From Hymenolepis diminuta (lineage: Eukaryota > Platyhelminthes > Cestoda > Cyclophyllidea > Hymenolepididae), in assembly GCA_900708905.1 (NCBI GenBank), contig CAADRB010000092.1:85777-149776 (forward strand): a stretch of DNA of 64,000 nucleotides, given 5' to 3'. Below are positions 44,245 to 57,644 of this stretch, piece by piece. The notes beneath the pieces are model-generated. The model searched no databases and was not told the origin of the DNA. It saw only the letters and a list, made by a program, of their open reading frames with translations. Numbering within the stretch: the first letter of the stretch is position 1; each line of letters begins with the position of its first letter. The position numbers and the translations under genes are program-made.

Positions 44245-47200
44245 CCGCAAGATGGGTTCAATCAGGATAATTTGAATTGAAATCGAGGATATTTATTTAG
44301 ACAGCAGTTTGCATCTAGGATAGTAGATATTTGAACATTTTTGTCGACAAACATTCACTGTGAATGAAATTTTATAGGATTGGACATACTTTTGATAGAT
44401 TTGAGATTCTAAGTGTAATTTTAGTGACAACAACAACAAAGTAAGGTTGACATTCTAGAGGAATTGGGCCATTACATTGAATCTGTTAAACCTTTTTTAT
44501 ATTTCCTTTTACTTTTCAGTATTATATTAATTTACAGCAATCGGACACCGATCAATTTCAAAGCAATAGGTTTATAAAATATATGTGCCTATATTTCTTG
44601 CATTATTTAACCTTAAGCATTTACAATTTTTAATACCTGCTGACGGGCAAGGTAAGCAAGAGGCTTAAATATCAAATTTATACATCACATATACGTATAT
44701 ATAATATCAGCAGGCACTTTCAAAAGTCAGCCTTTTTTTCGCTGGCAAAAACTTATTTAATTTGATATTTGTCCCTCTTGTAAATGTTTGTTTTATTTGA
44801 AAGGTTGGATTCCTATGCTGACATTGGAAGAAAAATCGAAAAAATGTAAGAAAAGTTAAAAATTGCTCTTACTTTACCCGATGCGTACGTGAGTCAAGTT
44901 ATTGACAACCATACCCTATTTAATTTAGCATAATCAATTAATTCCTTTTTAGTCAAATTCTCTTCAAAATACTACAGAAGAGTGCTGCACTGACGACACA
45001 TTCTTTGTTTACTCATCGAAAGAGGCCGTTTAATACATTTCCTCTCCGTTTTTTATATGGCAAACCGACCGGTGTTGACAGTTATAAATTGACCAATGGA
45101 AACAAACCTCATGCTAAACAATTTTATATCCAACTTCTGCTGATTGTTTCGCAAACATAAAAGTTTTTCACATTATCATAGATGTCTTTACTCACTTTGC
45201 CTGTTTTATTTATTTAGGATTATGTCGACTCACTTTTGCATGCAAAATTTTAGGAAAAATGCTAATTACTGCTTCTGCATCTTGTTTTGGTTTACTTCAT
45301 ACATTTTTAGTGTTGTTTTGTTTTCCTCAATTCACAATGAATCACTTTTGCTTGCAAACTTAGACGTAAAATGCTTTAAGAGGATGATCTACTTATTTTG
45401 AGCAAGTTTCCTGTTTAAGTGATGATCATTTGTACATCTGTATGATTAATTCACTTCATCACCATAGCGGTGTCTTTCTCCAGTAGTTGTTATTAATTGC
45501 AGTCCCAACTTCAACGGTCGATGCATATATTATTCATTATTCCATTTGTATTTTTTTAACAAATTAAAGTTTTTTCTTTCTTAGATTTGGGAAATACGTT
45601 GTGATACTTAAAACGAATAACTACCTATTGAACTTGCAATTCTTTCAAATGTGTTATAACTCAGTGATATGCTGTTATAAGGTTTTCTTTAGATGCTCAA
45701 TACCGAAAACATTTAGTTTAAAAAACATTACTTAAATAGCCACCGTTTCAGTTAAGGGAAATAGAGACATAGGTTGGAAGAATTTTTTAAGCGACGATTA
45801 AATTCCTGTTTATGGATGCATTTTAAAAATAGTATTCCAAAATATTGTTTAATCTGTAGCGAAATGGAATATTATTTTGATCTGATGGAATTAAATTCAA
45901 CTTAGTTATTGCAAACGCCCAATGCTGCAGTAACAAAAATGTTCTGCAAATATTCACCTAACCCAGATCATGAAATGACGGCAGAAACTGTGTTTTCCTC
46001 ATTTCAGAATAAAGAAGTTAGATACTTTTCTAAAATAATTTCCTTAAATGCAGTTCACGAAAAATGGAGAATTAGATATTTAATTCGAATTTTTTTGAAT
46101 TTCTATAATGGTGTCTCGATTTATTTAATGCCATTTTAACTTAATCAAAGTTAAACAACAATAAAAAACCATTTCTAGTTTTTTCTCATTTTAGAATTTT
46201 TGTTCAATTAAATTATGATTTATCTAGAAACTCCACCCTTTGGTGGAATCTTTTAATTCTAAATGAAATATTTGCCTCTCTATCCCTCTTTTTCCATTAA
46301 GCCAAATGCTCGATTTCTTTTCCTTCTCTTATACTAAAAACTGCTGATGGAGAATTGGTTTTAAATATTTACTGTGCTCTAAATTTGTTAAATTGATCCT
46401 TTTTTCCTATACCTTAGGCCATAGGGGTTTATTACATTTTATTCAAAAGATGCAAAGGGTGTATTTTCATCTTGGAGAATAATGATTCACCCGAGCAACT
46501 ATTAGAAATCCTTTCTAACAAAAATGAGGCGATAAAATAATAAATCTATATCTCTAGTATTTTACATTTTTTTCGAATTTTTCATATCAGAAAATTTTAT
46601 CATGACCAGGTGGGCAAATTCAAACATGTTGAAAACAAAATTGACAGTCCATGCAGAACCTTACTACTAATCAAATCTTGCAGTCATATATCTAAATAGA
46701 ATTGTTTTTAAATGCTATAACTTTGGAAAAGTGAGGGAAGAGAACTAGAGGGCTGGTGAATAATACTCAATGGGTTAAAACATGACAAGCATCAGCATTG
46801 GACTTACTGTTCACAAAAGTTCGTATGACACACGTCGTGGATGAATAGTAATTCTCTGCCTAGGAGAAGAATCGATTTATGTCTGAGAAAATCAAGTGTT
46901 GCTAGTTAAATTAAATTCCGATTAAACTTGGTATAGTCATTGTTTAATATTCTTTTTCTTCACAGGGAAATTTGCTTGATTTCATCGGATTAAATTGACC
47001 TTTACCTAATGACGCATTGACATGTTTTGAAAGTCCTTTCTACAAGTTAAGATGCATGTAGCAGCAAACAATTAAAAATGATATCTTACGCTTAAATTGC
47101 AAGTCCATTTCTTATATGGATTAAGAAATTACCTTTCAGAACCCATCTCAGAATGTCGATGGACTGTCTGAGAACTAGCCTTTATTTCTGTTATTGATAT

Positions 47201-47625
47201 CATACAAAAATCGGACATATATATGTCCTACAACTTATATATATGGTTATAACAAAGCGACGCAAATAAAGAAGTGCCTTTTTAACTTGCCTCACCAAAG
47301 GTGAATAATGATTTGGGCTGCTTTATTTATTACATTCCTCACATTAAAATATTTTATTCACCGGCTAGATTTAGACTCATACTCTGTAATTTTCCAAAAC
47401 TCCCAATAGTTACATCTGTATGGGATTTTCCAGATACCGAATAATTCACTGATACGTTTGATAATGCTGATTAATGACAGAGATTCGAAGCATCAATGAA
47501 AAGAGTGTCAATCCAATATTTTTGGTTAATTTGCTTTCATGATATTTTCTGAGTCATTCCTAAGCTTCCTTTGTTTAGGTACAAATGCGATTAAGTGTGC
47601 CTGGAAAAGTGCAAGTTTTTGGGAC
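44245..47625. other. No gene seen; two perfect palindromes
   Basis: ATATACGTATAT (44,689 to 44,700) and GGACATATATATGTCC (47,213 to 47,228) are perfect palindromes of 12 and 16 bp. Frames at 45,144 to 45,401 and 45,909 to 46,139 are unrecognised. The remainder is AT-rich spacer. Confidence 0.5.
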
Positions 47626-47628
47626 ATT

Positions 47629-47945
47629 TGGTAATATAACCACCTACTAGGCGGTCAGAAATTCCACGGCCAGCCAATCAGAGGCAAAATGGTTTATGCA
47701 TTTGCCCCTCACTTTTCCCTGACATTAGCGCTAATAAAATAAACAATGACTTCGTATTTAATTAAGCACAAATACCAGTCTTATCACGTTATTTCTCACA
47801 CATTTCTCTTGTATTTCGCCAGAAAATCTCCCGCCTCAGTGGATGCCTCTTTGTGCGGATATTTTCTCTATCATTCGTCTGTTTAAACTGGTCATTACCC
47901 TGTTATTCAGAACGACGTTCATGCCGCCTAACATAGTAACAGAGC
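47629..47945 (+). mobile_element. LTR-like block followed by a primer-binding-site-like sequence
   Basis: A G+C-richer block starts TGGTAATATAACC at 47,629 and ends CGCCTAACA at 47,933, so it has TG...CA ends and a length of 305 bp. Immediately after it, TAGTAACAGAGC (47,934 to 47,945) differs at one or two bases from the methionine-tRNA primer-binding site TGGTA[GT]CAGAGC used by many LTR retrotransposons. AATAAA-type signals lie inside (near 47,733 to 47,744). No second LTR or gag/pol was found downstream. A TATAAAAAGG box at 48,014 lies outside these borders, which argues for caution. It is best read as the 5' end of a degraded element or a solo LTR with its leader. Confidence 0.45.
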
Positions 47946-47949
47946 TCGC

Positions 47950-50900
47950 TTGATTAATCTCTGTTGATGAATATGCTATCAGCGCCCGTTATAGAATTAT
48001 GCATTTGACCCTATAAAAAGGAGTTGTATTTTAAATATTCATATGATTGTTGGAACATATAAAAGTTAATTTTGCACATTTAATTTGATCATGTACTGCA
48101 TATAAGTTCAGTAACACGTCGTTAATAAATAAACATGAATTTTTAGCTCATCAAATTAGGTTATCACTAATATAAATCTTATTAAAAACTGAAATAAATT
48201 GAAGAGAATTGTAAAATAAACGCTATTTTTATAATAAAATTTTGAGGTGTATTGATTATATATACTCACTATTTTTCTTTACTTTTACTTGATGGCTTTA
48301 TTGACCTTTACCTGCCGTGATAAAGTAGCCAGTGCTAACTTTGCTTTGTAGCGATCCATAATGGCGTCAAAGGTCTAAGTTGAAGTGTTGTAATATTTAT
48401 TGAAGGAGCATTTTTATCATTCCTGCCCACCTTTGTATGTCGATAAGGCTTGATTCATTTACCACATGTTCCTTTTTATATTTGATTTTTTGAGAAAATT
48501 TTTTTCGATTTATCACTGCATTTAGATTCATGCAAATCATTAATATACCTGTTGGTTAAAAGTAGGCTCTAGAATAGTGATTAGTTATTTAAGCGTGCAG
48601 TATTCATGAAAAGCTGAGCTTTAACAAATTCTCCTGTTACACTCCTATACTATTTCTTCCAAATGGACACAGTTCAATGATTAAGATGTATTCTACTAAA
48701 TGGTCTATTCTTAGCGTGTTCTCAAAATTTTTCCTCTTTTGTCTTATAAAGTACACTAGCTACGCCATTTGATAACTCCAAGGGAATAGTATTTCCATCT
48801 TGACAGCTAAATGCCTTCTTTACCTGTGGCTTACAATAAGGGTCCATTTGGTGACGTCTGATATTGCTGGTATGATAGAACTTTTGGCTCTAAATGACAT
48901 TTTTCTTGAAGCTGGAGTATAGAGAAATCGCGGTGCTTAGTTCTTGTTGAAAGTGATTTTCATTTTTGTTTACTTCGGATGGAAACCATAATTTGATCGG
49001 GAAATTTTCGATCTACTTACCAGATTAAATTTGACTGAGTCATGAGTTAATCTAGCCAATAAGGCAAATTTTGTCTCCATTTTAATATTAAATATAGGGT
49101 AAAACTCTAACCACCTACGAAATCAAATTTATCAGTTTTTTCGGCTTGAAAATTGAGTGTTGCTTGCATAAATTGACTACAATTCGGTTTGCAATTAGCT
49201 TTAACTGCGTTATTGCGGAAGTGCATTCCCACTTGCACATTAATGAAATTAGAAAGGCCATTAAAAAGCTCATACAATTTTTAAGGGGAAGTTTAAGCGC
49301 AACATTTCCGCTAAGATTTTCTGGGAAGATTATTTTTTTCTTTTTCTGAGCTTCTTAAAATCTCAATATTGAAGTATAAACAACCTACTAAATGACTTCT
49401 AACTCTAAAATTACAATTTGTTCAGTTATAGTTTGTTTATTTTATCATCTTTCTAAAGTTTCACATACACATGTTCTTTACAAATTTCATTATTCCTGGG
49501 AAGCAGATCAAACCAATAATTTGGCTCTGTATCTGCGAGGGAAACGTTGATGTGCTTACTAAACACCAGGTTTCGACATGAATATTAATTATGTAGGAAA
49601 TCACACTATCGTCTGTACTAGCTTGGTTGACAAAAAACGAACATTTAAGTTTATTTGTGCCTCCAGTTTTCTTTCGAACTCCTGGCTACAGACACAAATG
49701 AACGATTCGGTCAATGCTTGTTACTGACGAATACTTGATAAATGTATTCCAAACGTTGACATCCGTTTCCATAAAGATTATTCTAAATGATTACATAAAA
49801 ATTTAACAAACTCGAGCATACATATGATCTTGAAGTGAAATAAATTTAATGACAATGTTTAAAAGTGTCTCACTTTATAAGATCAAATTCTCTTACGCTT
49901 AACACAATGATTTATCATAATAGTCTACTTAAAAATAGAAACAAATAGGTACAAAAAGACAAGACATGGCAAAATATTATTAAATTCGGGATAAAACAAA
50001 GTTATTTTCTTAAAGAGATTAAGAATTAGTACATTCTGCGAGCGCATATCCACAATTCAATTTATTTTAACTATCAGAACTAATAACTAGATGTATTTAT
50101 TTATCTATGGCTCGCCATATTCAGATGCTGTGCTCTTGCATCAGGAAACAGTCTAAGGATCGTCTATACGTAAAAGCAAGACATGTTTGGCTTCGATTTG
50201 ACATGCATAGTGTGGCGATGCCTCTGTTATTCATTTGGTAGTTTGTTGTTAATTAAACGTAATTAAATCTACCACCGTGAATATGAGATTTGCAGACGTT
50301 TTTTTATATTTTTACATTAATAACATACGTTATTACACTGCCGCATCTTGCTTGGTGTCCAAAATCTACCATTAACATATTTCTAAGTTGATATTTTATC
50401 TTTTTTTTTAACTGGTGCTTTAATGTGCGTCTCCGAGGTTGTGCACATATGCTATCACCAGTGTAAAATAGATTAAGAATGCGTTGAAAAGGGTTTATTT
50501 AAATTAAACTTTACTGGGTTATATTACATTTTATTAGAAGGTTCTAAAATATTTACTCCTTTTCGTTGTAATCGTCTAAAATTTTGCACATTTCTAAAAG
50601 TCTTAATTCGGGTAGATATTTGGTCCAGCATGAAAATGGAAACTTTACTGAAATCAAAATCAAACAGTGTGAACTTTGTAGATTACAGTATTATTACTTA
50701 CTGTTTTCTAAAGGATAATACGTTTTATATAAAATTGCTTAGCTTATCTATTATATCAAAGATTGCCAGTAATTGAAATGCGTATCTTTTTCAGTCTTGA
50801 TTTTAATCAAAATGAAGACTTGAAATCAAATTAATTGTCTAAGGAAGCTTTATTATAAAATATGTCCAATTACAAATAACCGAAAATGAGAAATCTTATA

Positions 50901-53900
50901 TAAAAGAGACTTCTGCTACTCATGTATTGCTTAGGAAAATGAAATGAAAGTATATTTGCAAACTAGGATGCTAAATGTTTCATAGAGTAGCTATAGAAAG
51001 AGTTTTAAATTATTATTGTGTTTTAATAAATCAATAATGAAGGATAGAAGAAAATTTGTACTTTCACAGCAAAAGGATACTGAGTACTCATCTATATCAG
51101 TTGAAAATACTTGACAATTGAGATTGTATTTTTAGATCTTTTAGCTCCGTAACTTACTTTCGTTTTGCACTTCATTTAAAAAAAGTTTTCAAAAAATTGG
51201 CACTCAATACCCTATTTTTAGTTTGAAAATATAAAAAGATAAAATGTCACATATTTTTCATTAGATGGCTCACCATAAAGCAATAAAGATGGCTGCAAAA
51301 TGTGACTGATTTATCTTCTCAGTTCTCTCCATCTATCAGTCACCATCATTAATGCAGTCCCAGTTTGTTTGAAATGAACACTTTTGAAGCTATAAAATAT
51401 TGATCATTTTAGGTTCAACTGTTTTGCGTCAAGATAAACGCATTCAATTAAAATAAGGATAAAATTAATGCGAACATGTATGTTTGTCTCATCTGGCCAC
51501 CTTAGAAATAATTATGTTTAATACATAATCCAGATAGACTATATTAAATATTGATTAAATAAATTTATTGATATTAAGAATGCTAATATTAACGCCAAAT
51601 TTAATATTTGTGGGCCGATCAATTTATTTGACGATTGAAATATTAACTTCATAACCTGATTTCAAACTGAAATTATGGTACTTAACTTATACTATTCACT
51701 TATGTTGTGCGGCAAATGCTATCAGATGGAAAATATGATTTTTAACTATAAATGAAAGTAAGTGAATAGTGAAAATAAGCTTGGCCATTTGATTCACAAA
51801 GTGATTTATCGACAGTTTCCCTTCTGAAATTTCTCAGGATTTCCTTGCATGCATATCGGCTCCAGATCGTTTATTTTATTCATCCTTTACAATGGTTGTG
51901 CAATGCCTGCTCTTTCGGTAGTTTTATAGGTCACAGTAGTTGACAAATGTGGGACTAAATGAGAATATGGGGAGTGACCGGTGAATACATCACTTCAACA
52001 GCATTATGTTGACCATTATTGTTTTACTATTAATGGCCAAAATTTTTACGCTAATATATTGGTAAGTGGAACGGGTATAGTTGAAACATTTTTCACTTTA
52101 GCAGATGTTGAAAATTAAATTGAGGATAAGGGTCTTTCAATATTATTACTATTATTATCGATTCTATTATTAAGAAAAATCCGAAATGATATTGTTACAT
52201 ATAAGGAAATAATATTTTTCTCAAAATAATTTTTATATATAAGATTCTTCATTTTCAACCTTTTAATTCTTGATTCTTTTAATTCCCTTTTATTTGAACA
52301 AATTTATTTACATTACGGTTGTAATTGGCGCACAATATAGACCGACCTATCGATACGAAAGCGTGTGTCATGTGTTTATACAGTGGTTTGGGTCATTCTG
52401 TATTGTTGTGTTGTCGGGTTGTGTTTGTAACTGGTACAATGTCTTAGGGAATTTAAGAGTCGGTTACGGTATCCTAAAGAGAAGGGCAGATTACAACAGA
52501 TATATAATTAAAAGTCTCAAAATAGACCAATAATATAACTGAGGCTCGACAAACACACGCTCCTAGGTTAAATCAACCATACTATGTTCTGAGATAATTT
52601 GAGAATATGGTCACAGATTATCTTAATGTGGAGATGTTTCAGGATAAATCCATTGGCATCAATGTTCTGTCAATTACCAGTGCCCACAAAATTATTTTTA
52701 AGATTCTTAAATAATTTCTGTAATCCATTTACCGATATCTAGAACTGAAATTTAAACAGTAAAAATATTTCTGAGCTGACAAATCGTGCATGCTTCTTGA
52801 GAATAACTTTTAGGGATTTAACAATTTTAAGATTGAAACAGGATCGTTACCGTACCAAAGTCAAACCGTTGCGCTAAAAATTAATATGTGTAATAAAACT
52901 TACTCTGAATGAGAATAATGTATGACTGACAGAAGTGTCAAATATAGGTGTTTTATTTATTCTTCATCAAAACTGTGGGGAAATTAATTTAAAAGTCCTT
53001 AAAAATGCGAAAATAAACTAATATCTAAAAGTAAATCCTTGTGGGCACTTAAAAACCATCAGGATAAAATTAAGAGAATCTTAAATACCTATACATCGTT
53101 GAATCCTCATATGCTTAGATTTTATGATATGTATGGACATTCCAAAATGGTATTTTTTCAACTATGGTTTTAGTCTAGAAAACCTGATAAAAAATATATT
53201 AAAATCATTAATAAATCATAATTTTTAAGTAGTGTCTTAAGGTTTTCTGGTGAGACCTAATGGACATTCCAGTGCATAAATTGCATTAGTTTCATATAAA
53301 ATCACATTCAAAGACATAATGTAAATTCGAAAATTCTATTATATTTTGGGTCTATATATGAAGCAGAAGTCTTTTCTGTCTGCAAACATGCCAATTTGAT
53401 CTTTTTTGATCTTATGAGAACCCTCTGTTTGACTCATATCCATCACAGTCTAGGTCTCTGACAATGCAGACATGTATTTATAGAAAACTTAGTCTATATT
53501 GGTGAGGAAGTAAAACAAAATAATGATGTTACATCCAAATAAAGTTGAATCCCTCCCAGGAGATCATTCATTATACATGCAGATTTTAATTTGCACTAGG
53601 ATATTTCTGTACAGAGACTCCAAACTGCGCTATTTGCAGTACATGTCTTAATGATCAAGAATTTGCACAACAATGAGTCAGCGTCTTTCAATTTTGATCG
53701 CATACTAGTCATACATTGCCTCATATTTGGAAATTCTTTTCTATTCCGGAAATATAAAGCAACATGGAAAAGCTGTCTTAAAATAGTGACTTGAATATGC
53801 GCCTTAGTTTTCTTCTCATCGTTTTATTGTCTTCCTTGCACACTCGTATGTTTTTTATTGCCTCGGATGGTTATTTTGAGTGTTCCTACAAAAGAAGCAA

Positions 53901-54390
53901 GCTCTCTCTCCTTTCGAAGTGCATTTTAGTGCGAAAAGCTTGATGTGCATTTCCGGTTTCCTTAAATTAATTATGTAGGGTTTTACTCTAAGTTTTCTTT
54001 TTTTAAACCGATTGGATAAATTTTATTTATTGATTTCTTGGTGGGATTATCAAATATTTGTAATGATTCGTTTATCTGATCGTTTGCAATTTAACCAATC
54101 CTTTTTCATAATATAAATACAAAACCAGAGTTTTGATAGATGCGGGAATGCTTATATTATATTTTACATATCTTTGTCATTTTTCACATGAACTTTCAAG
54201 TCGTCCTAATGTCACCGATGCACTACTTATGAATATGTCTAGTTATTATTTTACATCAATTTAGAGCATTGGAAACCACGCGCGATGACCAGATGACACA
54301 ACTGTGGACTGAATCATACCTTAGAATGTCAATTTTAGCTGTGTAAATAGAGGAACGGGATATCAGTTGCTTTCTGGCCGAAGTCCTAGA
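47950..54390. other. No gene seen; long AT-rich stretch
   Basis: Only short unrecognised frames occur (49,146 to 49,349; 52,270 to 52,533). An ATT/ATC-triplet run lies near 52,139 to 52,170. A weak R3-core resemblance at 51,350 to 51,385 is too short to call. I see no splice-like series of open frames. Confidence 0.5.
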
Positions 54391-54395
54391 GCTTG

Positions 54396-54450
54396 AATAT
54401 TACAATAATTATATTGTAATATTATTGTAATTATATTGTAATATTACAAT
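54396..54450. repeat. AT-only double repeat flanked by inverted arms
   Basis: The 17-mer AATTATATTGTAATATT occurs at 54,407 to 54,423 and again at 54,429 to 54,445, a 22-bp period. The pair is flanked by ATTACAAT words in inverted relation to the internal ATTGTAAT, so the whole can fold into a cruciform. It is probably simple-sequence drift. Confidence 0.7.
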
Positions 54451-54454
54451 GACT

Positions 54455-57400
54455 ATATTTAAACTATGACAATTTAAAGGCAGTTAGCTTGCATACACTG
54501 CCTTTTCTGATCTGCTGTCATGAACATAACAAAATAATCCCAATGTTTGAAGTTTTATAGAAATTATAACCTAGTGCTGGTCGACTTTCTATTCTTAACA
54601 GTATTGTAAAAATTAAAGAGGTCCAAGAGACTGTCACCTACGTTGCGATAAATATATGCCCCGGTTTAAAATTTTCAGTAAACAAGAGCTTTTAAAATTA
54701 AATCTGAGTAATTCCATCTACTTCACTTGATTTGATTTCCCTTTCATCGTAATTCTTCAAGTCAGTTATCTTTGAAAGCACAATTTACATGCGTCATTTC
54801 CGCAAATCCCACTATTAAATTAGCCAATATTTTCGGCCAAACTAATTTATACTTTTGTTTTTTTCTATTGAAATAAAATAATTTATCAAAACATGGATTT
54901 ACCATTTTAGTTAATTTTGATAGATACCCAGATCAATACAGGGTACAGCAGAAAGCATATTCCTTTATTCCGGCGCCCGCCTAGTAAGAGATTTCTTTAC
55001 GTCATTTTCTCTATTTCATTTAGATTTTCCCCATATGTTCTTTTGACAGGTGGTAGAGTTTTTTGTTCAATCAGGTCAAATGAGTTTTTATATTGTTTCA
55101 ATTCTTGGTTAGTAATATCACAACACTTTTGATTTTATCCCTATTCAACCATTAGTCATAACTTTTCTATTTTCATTCTGGAAAGTGGTAGAAGTAAGTG
55201 TTTAACAATCTTTTACATGCCTGTGATCAAAACGTGCTATTTATTGAATATGTCACCTGAGTTGGCCTTTGCAAGATTTTGGTATATTGCTTTCCTTTTC
55301 ATGAATGACGGATACCGATAAGGGCGAAAAGTTTAGGAAAGATCGACAGGATTCGTATACTTTGCTCTTAAATACCTTGTGCTAGGTCAATGAGATGACT
55401 GATAAGTAGCTACAAGTTCTGTGAAAAACGTCAAATTCATACAATTAAATTAGAAATCTTGCTTTAAGAAAAAGGCATTTCACTAATCCTCCCCATTAAG
55501 AATTGGGTAAACCGATTTTACGATATTCATTAGCTGGTGATTAGATGTCACTGCATTTATATGAATCAAGCTGAAACATAATAAAATTACAAATCTTTCA
55601 TTTGACTTTTCAAATCTAAGTGCTTTACTTTCACGCAAAGTGCGCTTTGTTATTTTAATTTTTATGCTCATTTCACAAGATTTCCTGCCGAATAATTTTG
55701 CTCTTTCCGCATGCATGTCACCTTACCGGCTAGAGAAAATAAAATTAAGATACAGGCCCATGTCATTCTTATGACTGTTGTAATCAAATTATTGCTCTTA
55801 TTGTGCTTCCAGTAAAATGCTTAATTTTGCTTTTTAATAAATTCTGCTCCTCAACTGAAATTCTTACGTTACTATGCATTAAAAGAAGGTGAGCCTATTA
55901 GATTAACTCTCAGACCTCTGTCGTATTTAAATAATATGTCTAATTTTTTTTAAATAAGTTTATTTTTCCTTTTCATTTCTTATTTTTATCATTCCACTGG
56001 ATTTGACTCAGAAAATTTTGTCTTGATTCCTTAGTTGCTAATTTCTATCTTACTTTTCTTGCACGGTCTCAAGCTAGTCATTTTTGCTTTCACATTTCCA
56101 TTTTAATCGATTTTTGGAGAATCACTGATTATCTAAATCTTTGAGCACAAAAACTGCATCGATTGCTTCAAAACTATAGTCATTTTTTTAAAACTTGAAA
56201 ATCTCAAAGGTTTTTTTATTATATCTTGATGTTGAGGTTAGTTATCAATCAGTGAAGAAATCTATTTTTCGGCAAGGATTATTTGAGTTCTCCGATTGGA
56301 ACTATTGAAAAGATTGCATATGAATTGTTGTGATTGCATGAAGGATTCCCGTTTTAACTTTCTGACGAAGTATAAACTCATAACTAGGTTTGATCACTAA
56401 CATCTTCTCTGCTATAAGCTCATAGAATAATTTTATATATATTTATTGAAATAATATTTATTTTTGCTTTTGAAAAAAATTAATTTTTGAAGAGGGTTTG
56501 AATGGGTGTGTTACCGCTTACTTTTATGGCACTTGATCTCAGAGTCAGGTAGATGTTGAATAACGACCGACATAAAGTGAATAGCAGCAATCTTCTTACT
56601 CCCTCCCCTGGCAAGCAAATGTTTAGTATATATAAGGATTATAATTACTTTGTTCTCATTTTTTGAAATTTCACTCCAGTCATTTCGATAACGTAGATTT
56701 GCTCCTTAATTTTAATGCTGTTTAATGTTCAGCTTACTATATCTTGAAAGGCTTTTACGAATCTTTTCCCAATTCAGATCCAATGCCGAAATGCATGAAT
56801 TAATGTAACCCACTTTTCACTTCCCCAAACTTGTATAAGGAATATTTTTTTTACATTTTTATTAATAATAACTTTTTGGTGTCAAAAATAGTTTTAAAAA
56901 ATTGTACAGTCAAAAGAGCAATGACTACTAAATACTTTTATTACTCTTAATTCGATATGGCGTAAAGAATTCATAAATTTATTTATTGTTTATGTGTTAT
57001 AGTTATAGAAGAAATAACTGTAAACTGCAATATATCATGTAAATTATTGGCATTCTCAACCATTGGAAAAAAAGTGAGTAGAAGCTGCATAAACTATTAA
57101 AATGGTCACCCGTTCTTAAAAAATTGGATTGTTTTGACATATCCATATGCCTGACCTTTGATTATTCTTTATTTATTGCCCTCTCTATATTTTTATTATC
57201 ATTTCAACATTTTCCCAATGTATTGGCATATATAGATTGTAATTTATCTTTAAAAATTGTACATAATTTGCACATTCAGCAGGATCAATGGGAAGGGGAC
57301 GTCTCTTCTCACATATACACTTCATACTTGTCTTATATTATGCATTCACCAAAAAGAGTATTAAGAATGCTTGAAAATAAGGAAAAGTCAAAACTAAGTT

Positions 57401-57565
57401 AGATTTAGCTAGAATTGGAATAAGTGGAACTTCGATAATATTCCAAATACTTTAATTTCCCAATCTCTAAATCTTATTTGTGAAATTTAAGTGCTTTGGC
57501 AAAGAGGACTTGTTGAGAAAGGGTAAAAGCGGAATTCAAGGGATGACCTGTATTGATGACCTTAA
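54455..57565. other. No gene seen
   Basis: The frames 54,917 to 55,132 (plus), 55,483 to 55,716 (minus; basic N-terminus) and 57,124 to 57,402 (plus; 92 codons) show no domain. The rest is AT-rich spacer. Confidence 0.5.
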
Positions 57566-57569
57566 ATCT

Positions 57570-57640
57570 CATGCGGTTGGTCTAGTGGTGATGGTCAAAT
57601 GTTGCCTTAAAGTGCAAAAGGGTCTTCGAAATCATTTCAA
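57570..57640 (+). repeat. tRNA-like head, SINE-like copy D
   Basis: GCGGTTGGTCTAGTGGTGATGG begins at 57,573. The A-box-like part TGGTCTAGTGG is at 57,578 to 57,588, and a good B-box-like GGTCTTCGAAATC is at 57,621 to 57,633, 43 bp from it, the normal spacing in tRNA-derived promoters. Acceptor and anticodon stems do not close, so this is a relic. The head resembles copies A and B (CGGTTG..GTAGTGG), but the body after it does not clearly match. Confidence 0.45.
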
Positions 57641-57644
57641 TTTA

